Source of the DNA: Umezawaea tangerina
GTDB lineage: Bacteria; Actinomycetota; Actinomycetes; Mycobacteriales; Pseudonocardiaceae
Assembly (NCBI RefSeq): GCF_003002815.1
Contig: NZ_PVTF01000002.1
Span: 248,001-312,000 of the forward strand
Length of the DNA: 64,000 nt
Direction: 5' to 3'
Shown: piece after piece, positions 42,760 through 51,231 of the stretch
How the letters are laid out: each line of letters opens with the position of its first letter
How positions within the stretch are numbered: the first letter of the stretch is position 1
Made by a program: the position numbers and the translations under genes
The notes under the pieces: model-generated
What the model was told of the DNA's origin: nothing
The model's database searches: none
Seen by the model: the letters and a program-made list of their open reading frames with translations, nothing else

Positions 42760-44696
42760 AGGGACTCCACCGTCTCCACCAGGTCGTCGGTCATCCGGAC
42801 GGGCGGCAGCGGTTCGCCCGCGTGCCAGCACGCCACCCGGTGCCGACCCGAGTCGGCCACCAGCGGCGGGTCCTCCGCGCGGCAGCGGGCGTCGGCGAGC
42901 GGGCACCGGTCGGCGTAGGCGCAGCCGACCGGGGCGTCGGCGGGGCTGACCGGGCGGCCGGGGATGGTCGCGAGCGGCCGGGTCAGGTCGGTCGCCATGT
43001 CGGGCACGGCCTCGACCAGCGCCCGTGTGTAGGGGTGCCGGGCCGCGGTGGCCAGGTCGGCGGCGGGCAGGTCCTCGACGACCCGGCCCGCGTACATCAC
43101 CATCACCCGGTCGCAGACCTCGCCGACCACCGTGACGTCGTGGCTGATCAGCACCAGCGCCACGTCGTCGGCCTCGCGGATCGCGGTGAGCAGGTCGAGC
43201 ACCTGCTGCTGCACGGTCACGTCGAGCGCGGTGGTGGGCTCGTCCGCGACGATCAGCGACGGCTTGCCCATCAGGCCCATGCCGATCATCGCCCGCTGGC
43301 GCATCCCGCCGGAGAACTCGTGCGGGTACTGCCTCACGCGGGTGGCCGCGTCCGGGATGCGCACGGCGGTCAGCCGGTCCACCGCGCGGGCGGTCGCCTC
43401 GCGGCGCGTCATGCCCTGGTGGTGGGTGGCGACCTCCGCCAGCTGGGCGCCGATGCGGCGGGTGGGGTTGAACGAGGTCATCGGGTCCTGGAACACCATG
43501 GCCAGCGAGGTGCCCAGCATCCGGCGGCGCACCGCGGTGTCCGGTGCCAGCAGGTCGGTGCCCAGCAGGTCGAGCCGGGTGGCGTCGACCCGGCCGTGGT
43601 CGGCGACGAGCCGGGTGATCGCCAGCGCCGTCATGGACTTGCCCGACCCCGACTCGCCGACGATGCCGACCGCCTCGCCGCGGCGCACCTCGAAGGAGAC
43701 GCCGCGGACCAGCCGGACCGGACCCGCCGGGCCGGGGAAGGTGACCTCCAGGTCGCGGACGTCGAGCACCACGTCCGACGACGGCTCGGGGACGTCCTCG
43801 TCGTCGTGCGCCGCGGCCTCCGGTTCGGCCGCCACGACGGCGCGCGTCGTCGCGACCGTGCGCAGGCCGACGCCGACGGAGACGCCGAGTCCTTTCGCGA
43901 CGGACTCGCCGAAGAGGTTGAACGCCAGTCCTGCCACCAGGACGGCCGCGCCGGGGGTGAGCGCGGCGGCCGCGTTCACGTAGATGGCGGCGATGCCGTC
44001 GTAGAGCAGGCGGCCCCAGTCGTAGGAGGGCGACTGGACGCCGAGGCCGAGGAAGGACAGGCCGGCGAAGGACAGCAGCGCGTTGCCCGCGCCGATGGTC
44101 GCGTTGACCACGAGCGGTTCGGCGATGTTCGGCAGCACGTGGCGGAACAGGATCCGGACCCGGCCGACCCCGGCCATCCTGGCCGCCGCGATGTAGTCGC
44201 GCGCCGCGATCCCGGCCACCAGGGTCTGGGTGAGCCTGGCGAACGCGGGGGCGCCCGCCAGGCCGATGGCCATCACCGCGCCGGTCGCGCCCGCGCCGAA
44301 CACGACCGCGAAGAACAGCGCCAGCAGGATTCCGGGGAAGGCGACGGCGATGTTGACCGCGGCCGTCACCAGCCTCCCGGTGCGCCTGCCGAGCACGAAC
44401 GGCGCCGCGCCGAGCAGCAGGCCGACCACCACCGCGAGCACGATCGCCATCAGGGCGAGCAGCATCGACAGCCGGCAGGCCACGAGGACCCGCAGCAGGA
44501 TGTCCCGGCCGAGGTTGTCCGTCCCGGCCCAGTGCTCACCCGACGGCGCCGCCAGGATGTTGTCGGTGTCGACGACGTCCGCGTCGGCGCCCCAGAGGAC
44601 CGGGCCGAGGCAGGCCAGTGCGAGCAGCGCGACCACGAACACGGTCGCGGTGAGGCCCAGCGGGGTGCGGACGACCCGTGACCAGCGTCCTTGCAT
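42756..44696 (-). CDS. Fused peptide ABC permease and ATP-binding protein (DppC-DppD)
   Basis: A 646-residue natural fusion. Residues about 1-290 are a DppC-type permease with six membrane segments, the N-terminal EHWAGTDNLGRDILLRVL motif and the ATPase-docking ARDYIAAARMAGVGRVRILFRHVLPN loop. Residues about 310-640 are a DppD ATPase: Walker A GESGSGKSM, signature FSGGMRQR, Walker B LIVADEPT. The oligopeptide C-terminal extension has a cysteine motif (CAYADRCPLADARCRAEDP...CWH). Such fusions are known in actinomycete peptide/nickel importers. It starts 4 bp after DppB ends. Confidence 0.92.
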   Translation of the reverse strand: MQGRWSRVVRTPLGLTATVFVVALLALACLGPVLWGADADVVDTDNILAAPSGEHWAGTDNLGRDILLRVLVACRLSMLLALMAIVLAVVVGLLLGAAPFVLGRRTGRLVTAAVNIAVAFPGILLALFFAVVFGAGATGAVMAIGLAGAPAFARLTQTLVAGIAARDYIAAARMAGVGRVRILFRHVLPNIAEPLVVNATIGAGNALLSFAGLSFLGLGVQSPSYDWGRLLYDGIAAIYVNAAAALTPGAAVLVAGLAFNLFGESVAKGLGVSVGVGLRTVATTRAVVAAEPEAAAHDDEDVPEPSSDVVLDVRDLEVTFPGPAGPVRLVRGVSFEVRRGEAVGIVGESGSGKSMTALAITRLVADHGRVDATRLDLLGTDLLAPDTAVRRRMLGTSLAMVFQDPMTSFNPTRRIGAQLAEVATHHQGMTRREATARAVDRLTAVRIPDAATRVRQYPHEFSGGMRQRAMIGMGLMGKPSLIVADEPTTALDVTVQQQVLDLLTAIREADDVALVLISHDVTVVGEVCDRVMVMYAGRVVEDLPAADLATAARHPYTRALVEAVPDMATDLTRPLATIPGRPVSPADAPVGCAYADRCPLADARCRAEDPPLVADSGRHRVACWHAGEPLPPVRMTDDLVETVESL

Positions 44697-44700
44697 CTCC

Positions 44701-45702
44701 TCAGTCCTCCCGGATCTTCGAACGGGGGTCGAGCACGGCGAGCGCGACGTCCACGACGAGGTTCGTGACCAGCACGCCCACGCCGTACACGAGGACGATC
44801 GCCTGCACGACCGGGTAGTCCTTGGTGAGGATGGACTGCACGATCGTGCTGCCGAGGCCCGGCCAGGCGAAGACGTTCTCCACCAGCACGGTGCCCGCCA
44901 CCATCGCCCCCAGCAGGAGACCGCCCAGCGTCAGCGCCGCGGTGACGGCGTTGGGCAGCGCGTGTCCCAGGTAGACGGTCCTGGCCGGGAGCCGCTTGGC
45001 GCGGGCGGTGCGGACGAAGTCCGCCTCCAGCACGCCGACCATCTCGACCCGGACGATCCTGGCCAGGATCGCCGCGGGCCCGATCGCCAGCGAGAACACC
45101 GGGAGCACGTAGGCCGACGCCGTCTCGTCGCCCGCCACCGGGAACCACCCGAGCCGGATGCCGAACACGTAGATCAGCGCGACCCCGATCAGGAAGTCCG
45201 GCACGGTCGCGACGAACACGCTGGTCGTGGTGAACGCGAGCTCGGTGCGCCTGCCGTGGCCGCGCCGGGTCAGCACGCCCATGACCACGCCCAGCGGGAT
45301 CGCCACGAGCACCGCGCCCAGGAACGCGAGCACGGCCAGCGACAGCGTGGCGGGCAGCCGCTGCGCGACCACGTCGGACACCGGCAGCTGGGAGGAGATC
45401 GACGTGCCGAGGTCTCCCGTGAACAGGCCCTTCAGGTAGTGCAGGTACTGGGTGGCCAGCGGGTCGTCCAGTCCCAGCGCGTGCCTGCGCGCCTCGACCA
45501 GCTCCACCGGGGCGGTGGGGCCGAGCGCGCCGCGGACCGGGTCGCCGGGGATGAGGTGGATCATGGCGAAGGACGCCGTCACCAGTACCCAGAGCGAGAC
45601 CAGCAGCCGCCCCAGGCGCCGGAGCGCGAACCGCGCCCACGGACGTTCCCCCGGCACCGCTGGGCCCGCGGTCGGGCTCTCGGCTGTCAGGCTCATCGCC
45701 AT
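44701..45702 (-). CDS. Peptide ABC transporter permease (DppB-like)
   Basis: A 333-residue inner-membrane permease. The DppB/OppB pattern is clear: an N-terminal helix (FALRRLGRLLVSLWVLVTASFAMIHLIPGDPVR), LGTSISSQLPVSDVV, and the EAA-type loop ADFVRTARAKRLPARTVYLGHALPNAV. ATG 45702 is preferred because GGAGG lies six bases upstream; GTG 45708 and ATG 45696 are alternatives. It lies between the binding protein and the fused permease-ATPase. Confidence 0.92.
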   Translation of the reverse strand: MAMSLTAESPTAGPAVPGERPWARFALRRLGRLLVSLWVLVTASFAMIHLIPGDPVRGALGPTAPVELVEARRHALGLDDPLATQYLHYLKGLFTGDLGTSISSQLPVSDVVAQRLPATLSLAVLAFLGAVLVAIPLGVVMGVLTRRGHGRRTELAFTTTSVFVATVPDFLIGVALIYVFGIRLGWFPVAGDETASAYVLPVFSLAIGPAAILARIVRVEMVGVLEADFVRTARAKRLPARTVYLGHALPNAVTAALTLGGLLLGAMVAGTVLVENVFAWPGLGSTIVQSILTKDYPVVQAIVLVYGVGVLVTNLVVDVALAVLDPRSKIRED

Positions 45703-45717
45703 GTCCACCTCCCTCCG

Positions 45718-47313
45718 CTACTTCGCGAGCACGCGGATGCTCGTCGGGATGAGCAGGCCCGGTGTCTGGAACTCCGCGCCCTTGCCGAACGTCCGCACGG
45801 ACTTGCTGGCGAACGGCACGATCTCCGACTTGGCGATCAGGCCGGACTCAGCGGCGAGCCACCCGGAGCACCCCTCGACACCGGGGACGGCCATGGCCGC
45901 GGTGACCGCCTTGTCGTACTCCGGGTCGGAGATCGCGGAGAAGTTCGTCCCCGCGGGGGCCGCCGGACCGGACAGGAACGGCACGAGCTGGTCGGGGCTG
46001 CTGACGTTGAGCGAGACCCAGGTGACGTCCCAGTCGCCCGCACCGAAGATGGTGCTGGTCAACGTGGTCTCGTCCTGGCTGCGCGCGGTGGCGTCGACGC
46101 CGACCGCCTTCCACTGCTGCACCGCGAGCTCGGCCGCCGCGTCACCCGCGCTGCCGTTGTTGTTCTGGTACAGGAAGACCAGCGACAGCGGCTTGCCGTC
46201 CTTGGTGCGCTTGCCATCGGCACCCGCCTTCCACCCGGCCTCGTCGAGCAGCGCGGCCGCCGCCTTCGCGTCGAACGCGGGCAGCGCCTTCGACACCGAG
46301 TCCCCGGTGCAGGCGACCGGCTCGTTCGCGGCCAGCGTCGTCGCCGGGCCGCCCTGGTCGGAGGTGAGGACCTTGCGCAGCTGGGCGAGGTCGAGCGCCT
46401 GGGTCAGCGCCTTGCGGACCTTCGGGTCGCTGGTGACCCGGCCCTCGCCGTGGTTGTACCACTGCTCCCCCACCAGGGCCGGGGTCTCGGTGGAGTACAG
46501 CCCGGACTTCGCCAGCCGGTCGGCGTCGGGTCCGGACACCTGCGCGGCGTTCAGGCCGCCGGACAGCAGCAGGTTCGCCGCCGTCGTCTCGTTCTGCACG
46601 ACCTTGACCACGACCGTCTTCGGCAGGCCCTTGGTCGCCGTGGTGGCGCCGTCGGGGCCCCACTTGTAGCCGTCGCGGACCGTGTAGGTGTAGTGGTCGC
46701 CCGGCGCCGCCTCGGTCAGCTTGTACGGACCGGTGCCCGCGGTGGCGGTCTTGAGCGTGGTGCGGTCGGCCATCCCGGCCGGGCAGACCATCGGCAGGTT
46801 CGCCAGTCCGTTGAGGACGAACGGCGCGGGCGCGGCGAGCGTGACCGTCACCGTGGCCGCCGCGTCGTCGGCCACCGACTTGGCGCCCGCGGGGAAGAAC
46901 GTGCCCGTGAACGGGCTCTTGCTGGCCGGGTCCGCGACGAAGTCGAGGTTGCGGGCCACGTCGGTGGCGGTCAGCTTCGCGCCGTCGGAGCACGTGATGT
47001 CGGCGTTCAGCGTGAGCGTGATCGTCGTGCCCTTGACGTCCCAGGACTTCGCGAGCCCGGACTTGATCTCGCCCGTCTTGCCGTCGACGCTGACCAGCGG
47101 GTCGTAGGCGAACTGGGAGACGGTGAACAGCGTGGTGCCCGCCCCCATCTGGGGGTCGAGGTTGCCGGGGTCCGACGACGTCGCCAGCGTGAACGTGCCG
47201 CCGTCGACGAACTCGGCCTTGCCGCCGCCGGTCGAGGTGCCCCCGCAGCCGGCGAGCACGGCGGCGGCGAGGCAGAGGGACAGGGCGTGGATGCCCGTTG
47301 TGGTCCGCTTCAT
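45718..47313 (-). CDS. Peptide ABC transporter substrate-binding lipoprotein (DppA-like, SBP_bac_5)
   Basis: A 531-residue family 5 extracellular binding protein. The lipobox LAGC gives lipidated C23. The conserved YDPLVSVDGKTGEIKSGLAKSWDV and GTGPYKLTEAAPG segments place it among peptide/nickel binding proteins. It presents oligopeptides or related amide compounds to the DppBCDF system encoded downstream. ATG 47313 is chosen for the short basic N-terminus and correctly placed lipobox. It follows the S12 hydrolase by 49 bp. Confidence 0.92.
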   Translation of the reverse strand: MKRTTTGIHALSLCLAAAVLAGCGGTSTGGGKAEFVDGGTFTLATSSDPGNLDPQMGAGTTLFTVSQFAYDPLVSVDGKTGEIKSGLAKSWDVKGTTITLTLNADITCSDGAKLTATDVARNLDFVADPASKSPFTGTFFPAGAKSVADDAAATVTVTLAAPAPFVLNGLANLPMVCPAGMADRTTLKTATAGTGPYKLTEAAPGDHYTYTVRDGYKWGPDGATTATKGLPKTVVVKVVQNETTAANLLLSGGLNAAQVSGPDADRLAKSGLYSTETPALVGEQWYNHGEGRVTSDPKVRKALTQALDLAQLRKVLTSDQGGPATTLAANEPVACTGDSVSKALPAFDAKAAAALLDEAGWKAGADGKRTKDGKPLSLVFLYQNNNGSAGDAAAELAVQQWKAVGVDATARSQDETTLTSTIFGAGDWDVTWVSLNVSSPDQLVPFLSGPAAPAGTNFSAISDPEYDKAVTAAMAVPGVEGCSGWLAAESGLIAKSEIVPFASKSVRTFGKGAEFQTPGLLIPTSIRVLAK

Positions 47314-47362
47314 GGCGGTTCCGTTCCGTGCGTTGAGCGGGTTTGTGCAGGTGGTGGGTGTG

Positions 47363-48751
47363 TCAGGCACCGGCGCGCCGCACGGCGCGACCGAGGTGCA
47401 GGTAGAGCGCGTGACCGGTGCCGTCGTCGCCGAGGAAGGCGTGCGGCATGTGCATCCCGCGGTCGGCCTCGAGCGGGATCAGCATGTCGTCGCGGTAGTG
47501 GACGAGCTCGGACCGCTCGACCTTGCCGCCCATCTCGACGAGGGCGCCCTTGGGGATCTGCTCGATCCAGATCCGGCGGTCGGCGTCCTGGCTGACGGTC
47601 AGGTCGAAGACCTCCGCCGAGTAGGTGCCGAGGAAGCGCTCGGCGTCGATCGGCTCCGGTTCGGACGGCGGCTTGGGCAGCGCGGGCAGCGCGACGTCGG
47701 TGAGCTCGGCGAGCACGTGGCCGACGACGTCGTGGTAGAGCGAGACGGTGTCGCCGCCATTGGTCAGCAGGGCGATGGCCAGCCCGGCCTCGGGCACGAT
47801 CCGCAGGAACGCGTTCTGCCCGATGGTGGTGCCGTCGTGCCCGATGATCGTCCCGTCCGGGGTGTCGAACCGCTCGAACCCGAGCCCCCACGACGTCCCC
47901 ATGAGGCCGAGGTCCGGCAGGTCCACCTCGCGGCCGTGCATCCTGGCCGCGGTGCCGGGCGCGAGCACCTGGGTGCCGTCGGCGGCCAGGCCGTCCTCCA
48001 GGTGCATGCGGGCGAACGCGACCAGGTCGCGCGGCCGCATCGCGAGCATCGAGCCCGCGGGGGCGTTCGACCGCGCCATGGCCCAGATCGGGGCGGGCAC
48101 GTACGCGCCGCCCTGCTCCTCCTGGATGTGACCGACCGCGGCCCGGAACATGATCGCCTCGTACGGGCCGGTCGCCGCGTGGGTGAGCCCCAGCCGGGCG
48201 ATCAGGTGCTCGCGCAGGCACACGTCGTACGGCTTGCCGCGCAGCACCTCCACGAGCCTGCCGAGGACGCAGAAGCCCGCGTTGTTGTAGGAGAACCGCT
48301 CGCCGGGCGGGAACAGCTGCGGCACCTCGTGCAGCGTCGCGACGTACTTCTCGAGGCAGTCGTCGCCGATCCCGGTGTCGGTGAAGATGTCGCCCTCGAA
48401 CCCGGCCGTGTGGCTCAGCAGGTGCCGCACGGTGATCCGCCCGGCCGCGTCCTCGTCCGCCACCCGGAACTCCGGCAGGTGGGTCCGGACCGGCTCGTCC
48501 AGCCCGACCACGCCCTCGTCGACGAGCTGCAGCACCAGGGTGCTGGTCCACAGCTTCGTGACGGACCCGATCTGGAACACCGAGTCGGCGGTCGCCTCCA
48601 CGCCGGTCGCTTTGCTCAGCAGGCCCGCGGCACCGTCGACCACCTGGCCGCCCTGCAGCACGGCCCACGCCGCACCCGGAACGTCGTGCTCGCGCAACAG
48701 CGACGGAAGCCGCTCGTCGAGCCAGCCGTGAACATCGTGCAGGTCGCTCAT
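47363..48751 (-). CDS. Stand-alone S12 beta-lactamase-family serine hydrolase
   Basis: A 462-residue class C beta-lactamase/penicillin-binding-protein-fold hydrolase with intact S63/K66 (SVTK), Y155 (YNN) and H305 (HDG). It has the same domain order and many shared blocks as the C-terminal half of the S9-S12 fusion (TDTG-GDDCLE, FARMHL-DGLAADGT-VLA, TNGG). There is no signal peptide, so it is cytoplasmic. A C-terminal beta-barrel-like extension (about 370-462) is present. TAGCAT at 48765-48760 is a -10 box nine bases ahead of ATG 48751, suggesting a leaderless message heading the peptide operon. Likely D-aminopeptidase, DD-peptidase or esterase activity. Confidence 0.9.
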   Translation of the reverse strand: MSDLHDVHGWLDERLPSLLREHDVPGAAWAVLQGGQVVDGAAGLLSKATGVEATADSVFQIGSVTKLWTSTLVLQLVDEGVVGLDEPVRTHLPEFRVADEDAAGRITVRHLLSHTAGFEGDIFTDTGIGDDCLEKYVATLHEVPQLFPPGERFSYNNAGFCVLGRLVEVLRGKPYDVCLREHLIARLGLTHAATGPYEAIMFRAAVGHIQEEQGGAYVPAPIWAMARSNAPAGSMLAMRPRDLVAFARMHLEDGLAADGTQVLAPGTAARMHGREVDLPDLGLMGTSWGLGFERFDTPDGTIIGHDGTTIGQNAFLRIVPEAGLAIALLTNGGDTVSLYHDVVGHVLAELTDVALPALPKPPSEPEPIDAERFLGTYSAEVFDLTVSQDADRRIWIEQIPKGALVEMGGKVERSELVHYRDDMLIPLEADRGMHMPHAFLGDDGTGHALYLHLGRAVRRAGA

Positions 48752-48853
48752 GCGGGATGATGCTAGGAACGAACCGGACGGCTGTGTTCGTCGTCGGCGA
48801 CAACTCGACGACCGCGACTTGGTCGCCGGCGCCATGTCCCGCCGTCCGCACGC

Positions 48854-48867
48854 CGGCTTCCGCCGGG
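48854..48867. terminator. Small stem-loop after the secreted CBM-like protein gene
   Basis: CCGGC-TTCC-GCCGG, 6 bp past the stop of the gene ending at 48873. A weak terminator candidate. The remainder of the 121-bp gap up to the S12 start shows only its -10 box. Confidence 0.4.
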
Positions 48868-48872
48868 AGCGG

Positions 48873-49511
48873 TCACAGGCAGGGCGGGCGGTAGCCGTGC
48901 ACGCGCAGGCCGCGGAACTCGACGTCGTTGGCGGTCTTGCCGACGAAGACGAGCCCGCGCGCCTCCCGCAGCGCCGAGTCGAAGGAGTAGGCGGGCGTGC
49001 CGAGCTCCGGCAGCGTCGTCCACGCGTCCGGCCGGAAGCTGTAGAACCTGGTCACCGTCCGGCCGCCGGTGGCGGGCACCCTGGCGAGCCACTTGTCCCC
49101 GCCGCTCCAGTGCGACGCCGGGCGCAGCTGCACGTACAGGTCGTCGGTGGCGCTGTAGGTCAGCCAGAACCCGGCCGAGCGCGACAGGTCTGCCTGGGCC
49201 TCGAACCGGTTGCCCAGCCAGACGACGGCGACGTGCCACTCGGCGCCGAGGAACGACACCTTCGCCGCGTACTCGACCCCGTGCCCGTGCTCCCGGCCCA
49301 CGGGCGTGAGCAGGCTGCCGGTCGCGGGCACGGTGGCGCCCTCCCCGCTGGCCAGCCACTGCTGGAGCAGGTCGATCGACGGGGTCCGGCACTCGCCGCC
49401 GCGGGAGTGCCCGCCGACCTCCGGCCGCGCGGTCGCGGGCCCCGGCGCCACCGCGACGCACAGGGCCAGGGCCGCCACCGGTACTCCCACTGCCGCGACG
49501 AGCTTGCGCAC
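48873..49511 (-). CDS. Secreted protein of unknown function, jelly-roll-like
   Basis: A 212-residue exported protein. GTG 49511 has a GGGGAGAG site and opens a clean signal peptide (MRKLVAAVGVPVAALALCV..., cleavage near residue 25-30). The mature part is beta-rich: WLTYSATDDLYVQLRPASHW, RFYSFRPDAWTTLPELG and a final VEFRGLRVHGYRPPCL. This resembles carbohydrate-binding jelly-roll modules, but I cannot name a family. Two cysteines (in GGECRTP and the terminal PPCL) could pair. A DasR-type box precedes it, so regulation with amino-sugar polymers is possible. It is separate from the galactonate operon. Confidence 0.75.
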   Translation of the reverse strand: MRKLVAAVGVPVAALALCVAVAPGPATARPEVGGHSRGGECRTPSIDLLQQWLASGEGATVPATGSLLTPVGREHGHGVEYAAKVSFLGAEWHVAVVWLGNRFEAQADLSRSAGFWLTYSATDDLYVQLRPASHWSGGDKWLARVPATGGRTVTRFYSFRPDAWTTLPELGTPAYSFDSALREARGLVFVGKTANDVEFRGLRVHGYRPPCL

Positions 49512-49563
49512 GTTCTCTCCCCTGGTGTCGACGACCGCCCCCGACATCATGGTCACCCCGACG

Positions 49564-49575
49564 TGGTCCAGTCCA
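49564..49575. promoter_or_regulatory. DasR-like (dre) box
   Basis: TGGTCCAGTCCA matches the DasR core TGGTCTAGACCA at 10 of 12 positions. An overlapping CCAGT-CCAAT-ACTGG repeat extends it to 49583. It lies 53 bp upstream of the secreted protein gene start. Confidence 0.45.
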
Positions 49576-49605
49576 ATACTGGCCACGATCGGAGCAGTCG
49601 GCCGG

Positions 49606-51207
49606 TCACCGCCGCCGACCACCCGCCAGCCGCACCGACACGGCGCCGAAGGACGAGCGGCCCGTGGGCGTCGAGCACTGCAGGCCCACGTAGCTGGTCG
49701 GCGGGATCAGGGTCGGGTCCACCGCCGACAGCACCAGCCGGTCGCCGTCGTAGAGCGCCAGCGCCGAACCGGTCAACGCGAAGCGGAGCCGGTGCGTGGT
49801 GCCGGGGGTGATGGAGGAGGCGCTGCCGACCCCGGCGATCCTGGTGTTCACCCCGTCGGCGACGACGCCGATCGCGTACTCGTTGCCCCACGAGGCGATG
49901 CCCGCGTAGTAGTAGCTGTCCCGGCCGGTGCAGCGGGCCAGCAGGACGGTGTCGCGGTCGGCGACGGCGGTGCTGGTGGGCGTCACGTCGGCGGACACCT
50001 CGTAGTCCAGCGCCGGGACCACCACGTTGCCCTGCAACGTCTGCGGCGACCCCGCGACACCGTTGCCCAGCGTCGTGGCCCGGTTGCCCGCCACGGTGAA
50101 CGACGCGCCGCTGGGGATCGCCCACCCCTGCGTCATGGTCCACTTCGCCGGGTCCACGATCTGCTGGGCGTCCCGCCAGATCGCCAGCTCGATCGTCTCG
50201 TTCCACCCCGGCCTGTTGTTCTTGGCGTTGTAGAACACGTGGTCGGCGCCCGCGTGCCGGACCACGAACTGCCGGTAGACCATCGAGTCCTCCGGCCCGC
50301 CTGCCACGCCGAGGTCGAGCTCGTGGGCGGCACGGGTCAGCTCCCACTTCACCCCGTCGCGCGAGAGCAGCTTGCCGCCGCGTGACGGGTAGTCGGCCTG
50401 CCAGCCGACCACGCGCATCTCGTACCCGCCGTCGGCGGTGCGCCGGACGTTCGGCCCGCCGATGCCCAGCGACGCCCAGCCGCCGTCGCGCATGGGCCGC
50501 ACGACGGGGTTGGCCGGGTGCTTGGTCCACGGACCCGCGGGGTTCTTCGCGGTGGCGTAGCAGATGTACTCGGGCTCGCCGCCCGCCGAGGCGATCTTGC
50601 CCGCCGTGTACCAGATCTTCCACGTCCGCTCGGCCGCGTCGTAGAGCAGCGAGGAGTTGTAGACGTAGTCGTCCTCCCACGGCATCGTCGACTCCAGCAC
50701 GACACCGCGCTTGGTCCAGGGGCCGCCGGGCGCGGACGCCGTCGCGTAGTGCACCCGGCCCTTGCCCGCGCCGTCGATGCCGAAGTACGTCATGTGCCAC
50801 GTGCCGTCGAGGTACACGACGCTGGGCTGGTTCAGGTTGTTGCGGTCGGAGTCCAGCGAGCGCACCAGCACCGGGTCCGCGGCCTTGGTCCACGTGCGGC
50901 CGTCCTCGCTGGTCGCGTAGCCGACGTAGTACAGGGAGCCGTACCACATCTTGAACCGCGGACCGCCGCCCTGGTTGTACACCAGGCACGGGTCCTGCAG
51001 CAGCGAGGTCTCCCAGGGCAGGGACTGCTGGAGCACCACGCCCTGCCGCTGCCAGCCCGCGACGGGGCCGAAGTCGTCGCGCAGCACCTCCTGCCCGGCC
51101 CTGGCGGTGGGAGCGGCGGTCGCGGTGGCGGTCGGGAGGCCGAGGTGCAGGCCCGCCACGGTGGCGGCGCCCGCGCCGAGGAAGGCTCGGCGGGAGGGGT
51201 GGGACAT
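49606..51207 (-). CDS. Tat-exported GH43/GH32-like beta-propeller protein with LamG-like C-terminus
   Basis: A 533-residue secreted protein. The N-terminus SRRAFLGAGAATVAG is a twin-arginine signal. Residues about 40-350 show repeated propeller blades with LQDPCLVYNQGGG, NLNQPSVVYLDGTWHMTYFG and YVYNSSLLYDAAERTWKIWYTAG, as in five-bladed glycoside hydrolases. Residues about 360-533 look like a concanavalin/LamG-type sugar-binding domain (DYEVSADVTPTS..., YVGLQCSTPTGRSSFGAVSV). Exact family not assigned. Its start is 24 bp after the aldolase stop, so it ends the galactonate operon and probably trims side chains of an arabinogalactan-like polymer. Confidence 0.78.
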   Translation of the reverse strand: MSHPSRRAFLGAGAATVAGLHLGLPTATATAAPTARAGQEVLRDDFGPVAGWQRQGVVLQQSLPWETSLLQDPCLVYNQGGGPRFKMWYGSLYYVGYATSEDGRTWTKAADPVLVRSLDSDRNNLNQPSVVYLDGTWHMTYFGIDGAGKGRVHYATASAPGGPWTKRGVVLESTMPWEDDYVYNSSLLYDAAERTWKIWYTAGKIASAGGEPEYICYATAKNPAGPWTKHPANPVVRPMRDGGWASLGIGGPNVRRTADGGYEMRVVGWQADYPSRGGKLLSRDGVKWELTRAAHELDLGVAGGPEDSMVYRQFVVRHAGADHVFYNAKNNRPGWNETIELAIWRDAQQIVDPAKWTMTQGWAIPSGASFTVAGNRATTLGNGVAGSPQTLQGNVVVPALDYEVSADVTPTSTAVADRDTVLLARCTGRDSYYYAGIASWGNEYAIGVVADGVNTRIAGVGSASSITPGTTHRLRFALTGSALALYDGDRLVLSAVDPTLIPPTSYVGLQCSTPTGRSSFGAVSVRLAGGRRR

Positions 51208-51231
51208 CGTCGTCTCCGGTTCTCTGGTGGG

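Noticed and set aside
45702-45708. GTG 45708 as start of the DppB-like permease
   Set aside because: The GTG lies within the GGAGG-containing ribosome site region itself; ATG 45702 has better spacing, though the difference is two residues.
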